NCBI GenBank assembly: GCA_963822985.1 | Contig: CAWGJU010000013.1 | Location: 310,001-374,000 of the forward strand | DNA: 64,000 nucleotides | DNA from: Thermohalobaculum sp963822985 | Lineage (GTDB): Bacteria; Pseudomonadota; Alphaproteobacteria; Rhodobacterales; Rhodobacteraceae | Direction: 5' to 3' | Part shown: one piece after another, positions 62,718 through 64,000 of the stretch | Layout of the letters: each line of letters begins with the position of its first letter | How positions within the stretch are numbered: position 1 is the stretch's first letter | Position numbers and translations under genes: made by a program | The notes under the pieces: model-generated | Told to the model about the DNA's origin: nothing | The model's input: only the letters and a program-made list of their open reading frames with translations | Databases searched by the model: none

Positions 62718-63950
62718 TCAGTCGAACTTGCGCTGGTCGTCGATGACCTTGCCGTCGTTCGGTAGGCTGCCGGGAACGTCGCATTCGACCTCGCCGCGCA
62801 GCTTGACCACCTCGCGCAGCGTGCCGGCGATTGCGGCGGCCAGCTCGGGCGAGGGCGACTGCGACTCGACGGCCAGCGTCATGACGTCCTGGTCGGCGTC
62901 GCGGGTGACGGTGAGGCGGCCCTTCAGCACCTCGGGATGGCGCTTGAGCACCGCATCGACCTGCTCGGGCCGAACGAACATGCCGCGCACCTTGGTGGTC
63001 TGGTCGGCACGGCCCATCCAGCCCTTGATGCGCATGTTGGTCCGGCCGCAAGGCGACGTGCCCGGCAGCACGGCCGAGAGATCGCCCGTGGCGAAGCGGA
63101 TCAGCGGGTAGTCGGCGTTCAGCACGGTGACCAGCACCTCGCCGACCTCGCCCTCGGCCACCGGGTCGCCGGTGCCGGGCCGCACGATCTCGAGGATCAC
63201 GCCCTCGTCGACGATCATCCCCTCGCGCGCCGGGCTCTCATAGGCGATCGAGCCGAGATCCGCCGTGCCATAGCCCTGCAGGCACGAGATGCCGCGGTCG
63301 GCGTAGAACTGGCGGACGGAAGGGAACAGCGGACCGCCGCCGACGACCGCCTTGGTGATTCTCAGCTCGCGGCCGAGCTCGTCCGCCTTGTCGAGCATCA
63401 CCTTGAGGAAATCTGGCGTGCCGACATAGGCCGTGGCGCCGATGTCTGCCGCGGCCGTCACCTGCGCCTCGGTGTTGCCGACGCCGCCGGCGATGACGGC
63501 CGCGCCGACCGAGCGGACGCCCGAGTCGAACATCATGCCGGCCGGCGTCAGGTGATAGGCGAAACAGTTGATGACGATGTCATCGGGCCTGACGCCGCCA
63601 GCCCAGAGCGCGCGGGCGAACCGCCACCAGTCGGGCGTGTCGAGCCCCGGCTCGTAGATCGGCCCCGGCGACTGGAAGATGTGCGTGAAAGCGCCGGCCG
63701 GCCGGGTGGTCAGCCCGCCGAAGGGCGGCTCGGCCTTCTGCATCTCGACCAACGCCGCCTTGCGCAGCACGGGCAGGCGGCCCAGCGCCGCGCGATCGGT
63801 GACTGCCTCGGGCTCGACGCCGTCGAGGTGGCGGGCAAAGCCCGGCGCCCTGGCCCTGGCATCCGCGAGCTGCGCGCGCAGGCACTCGAACAGCGACACC
63901 TCGCGCGCCTCAGGGGCCCGGGTCTCAAGCTCGTCGTAATGATCGGCCAT
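62718..63950 (-). CDS. Phenylacetate-CoA-ligase-like adenylate-forming enzyme
   Basis: A 410-aa protein of the PaaK branch of acyl-CoA synthetases. The segments INCFAYHLTPAGMMFDSG, YVGTPDFLKVMLDKADELG, SCLQGYGTADLGSIAYES and LIRFATGDLSAVLPG give the AMP-binding site; IKGWMGRADQTTKVRGMFV is the hinge, and the terminal DDQRKFD holds the likely catalytic lysine. GAGGAGCC precedes the start. It activates an aromatic or aliphatic acid with ATP and CoA; no paa genes are in view, so the substrate is unknown. Confidence 0.82.
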   Translation of the reverse strand: MADHYDELETRAPEAREVSLFECLRAQLADARARAPGFARHLDGVEPEAVTDRAALGRLPVLRKAALVEMQKAEPPFGGLTTRPAGAFTHIFQSPGPIYEPGLDTPDWWRFARALWAGGVRPDDIVINCFAYHLTPAGMMFDSGVRSVGAAVIAGGVGNTEAQVTAAADIGATAYVGTPDFLKVMLDKADELGRELRITKAVVGGGPLFPSVRQFYADRGISCLQGYGTADLGSIAYESPAREGMIVDEGVILEIVRPGTGDPVAEGEVGEVLVTVLNADYPLIRFATGDLSAVLPGTSPCGRTNMRIKGWMGRADQTTKVRGMFVRPEQVDAVLKRHPEVLKGRLTVTRDADQDVMTLAVESQSPSPELAAAIAGTLREVVKLRGEVECDVPGSLPNDGKVIDDQRKFD

Positions 63951-64000
63951 GGCTCCTCGCGACGCTTTCGGCGGCCCGCGCCCCTTATAGCCGCGGAAGC

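Overview
This is a 64-kb stretch of a very GC-rich, gene-dense chromosome. It most likely comes from an alphaproteobacterium. That placement is inferred from an intact petABC (cytochrome bc1) operon with a Tat-type Rieske start, a bacteriophytochrome with a FixJ-type regulator, a RamB-type short-chain acyl-CoA regulator, a dpp transporter and tamAB. I cannot name a genus. I saw no rRNA, tRNA, CRISPR array, integrase or transposase. Two segments are visibly less GC-rich than the rest: one methyltransferase gene (20588-21718) and the CHASE2/M48 cassette (59754-62583).

Layout, left to right. After a DsbA-like 3' end come a glutathionyl-hydroquinone reductase and an M50 protease with CBS domains. 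A tightly overlapping run follows: adenylate cyclase/AAA/TPR, YcaO, phytochrome kinase, FixJ-like regulator (2863-10131). Next are a dppABCDF peptide transporter (10642-16349), an EEP hydrolase, a cardiolipin synthase and a RamB-like regulator (16487-20409). The odd methyltransferase sits behind an attenuator-like hairpin (20512-21718). EamA, argB, MFS and a D-threonine-aldolase-like gene follow, then petABC (26204-28995), three small exported EF-hand proteins (29061-30423), aroC, HIT, a lone ABC ATPase, a sulfopyruvate-decarboxylase-like pair, an SMP-30 propeller and a split aminopropyltransferase. Then come tamA-tamB (37181-43938), a DUF4396 membrane protein, a TrpF-like/ribokinase/nucleoside hydrolase operon (44963-47504), a PQQ sugar dehydrogenase with cytochrome c (47702-49396) and a TPR methyltransferase with a TMEM220-like protein.

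The most distinctive block is a complete but rearranged ebo cluster at 51247-57967: eboD-eboE-eboC forward, eboF reversed, eboA-eboB forward. A GMC oxidoreductase lies 83 bp downstream. Published work in cyanobacteria and pseudomonads links ebo to moving a metabolite precursor to the periplasm; the metabolite served here is unknown. The window closes with a CHASE2/SH3-like/M48 envelope cassette and a phenylacetate-CoA-ligase-like gene.

Five otherwise intact genes (phytochrome kinase, dppF, cls, the RamB-like regulator, aroC) contain seven frame breaks. Every one is a single extra base in a two- or three-base homopolymer, and removing it restores the conserved motif and the normal family length. 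I read these as base-calling or assembly errors and annotate the genes as repaired full-length CDS, with the break positions given. Many genes overlap by 1-4 bases, and TTG starts behind a GGGAGAG ribosome site recur.
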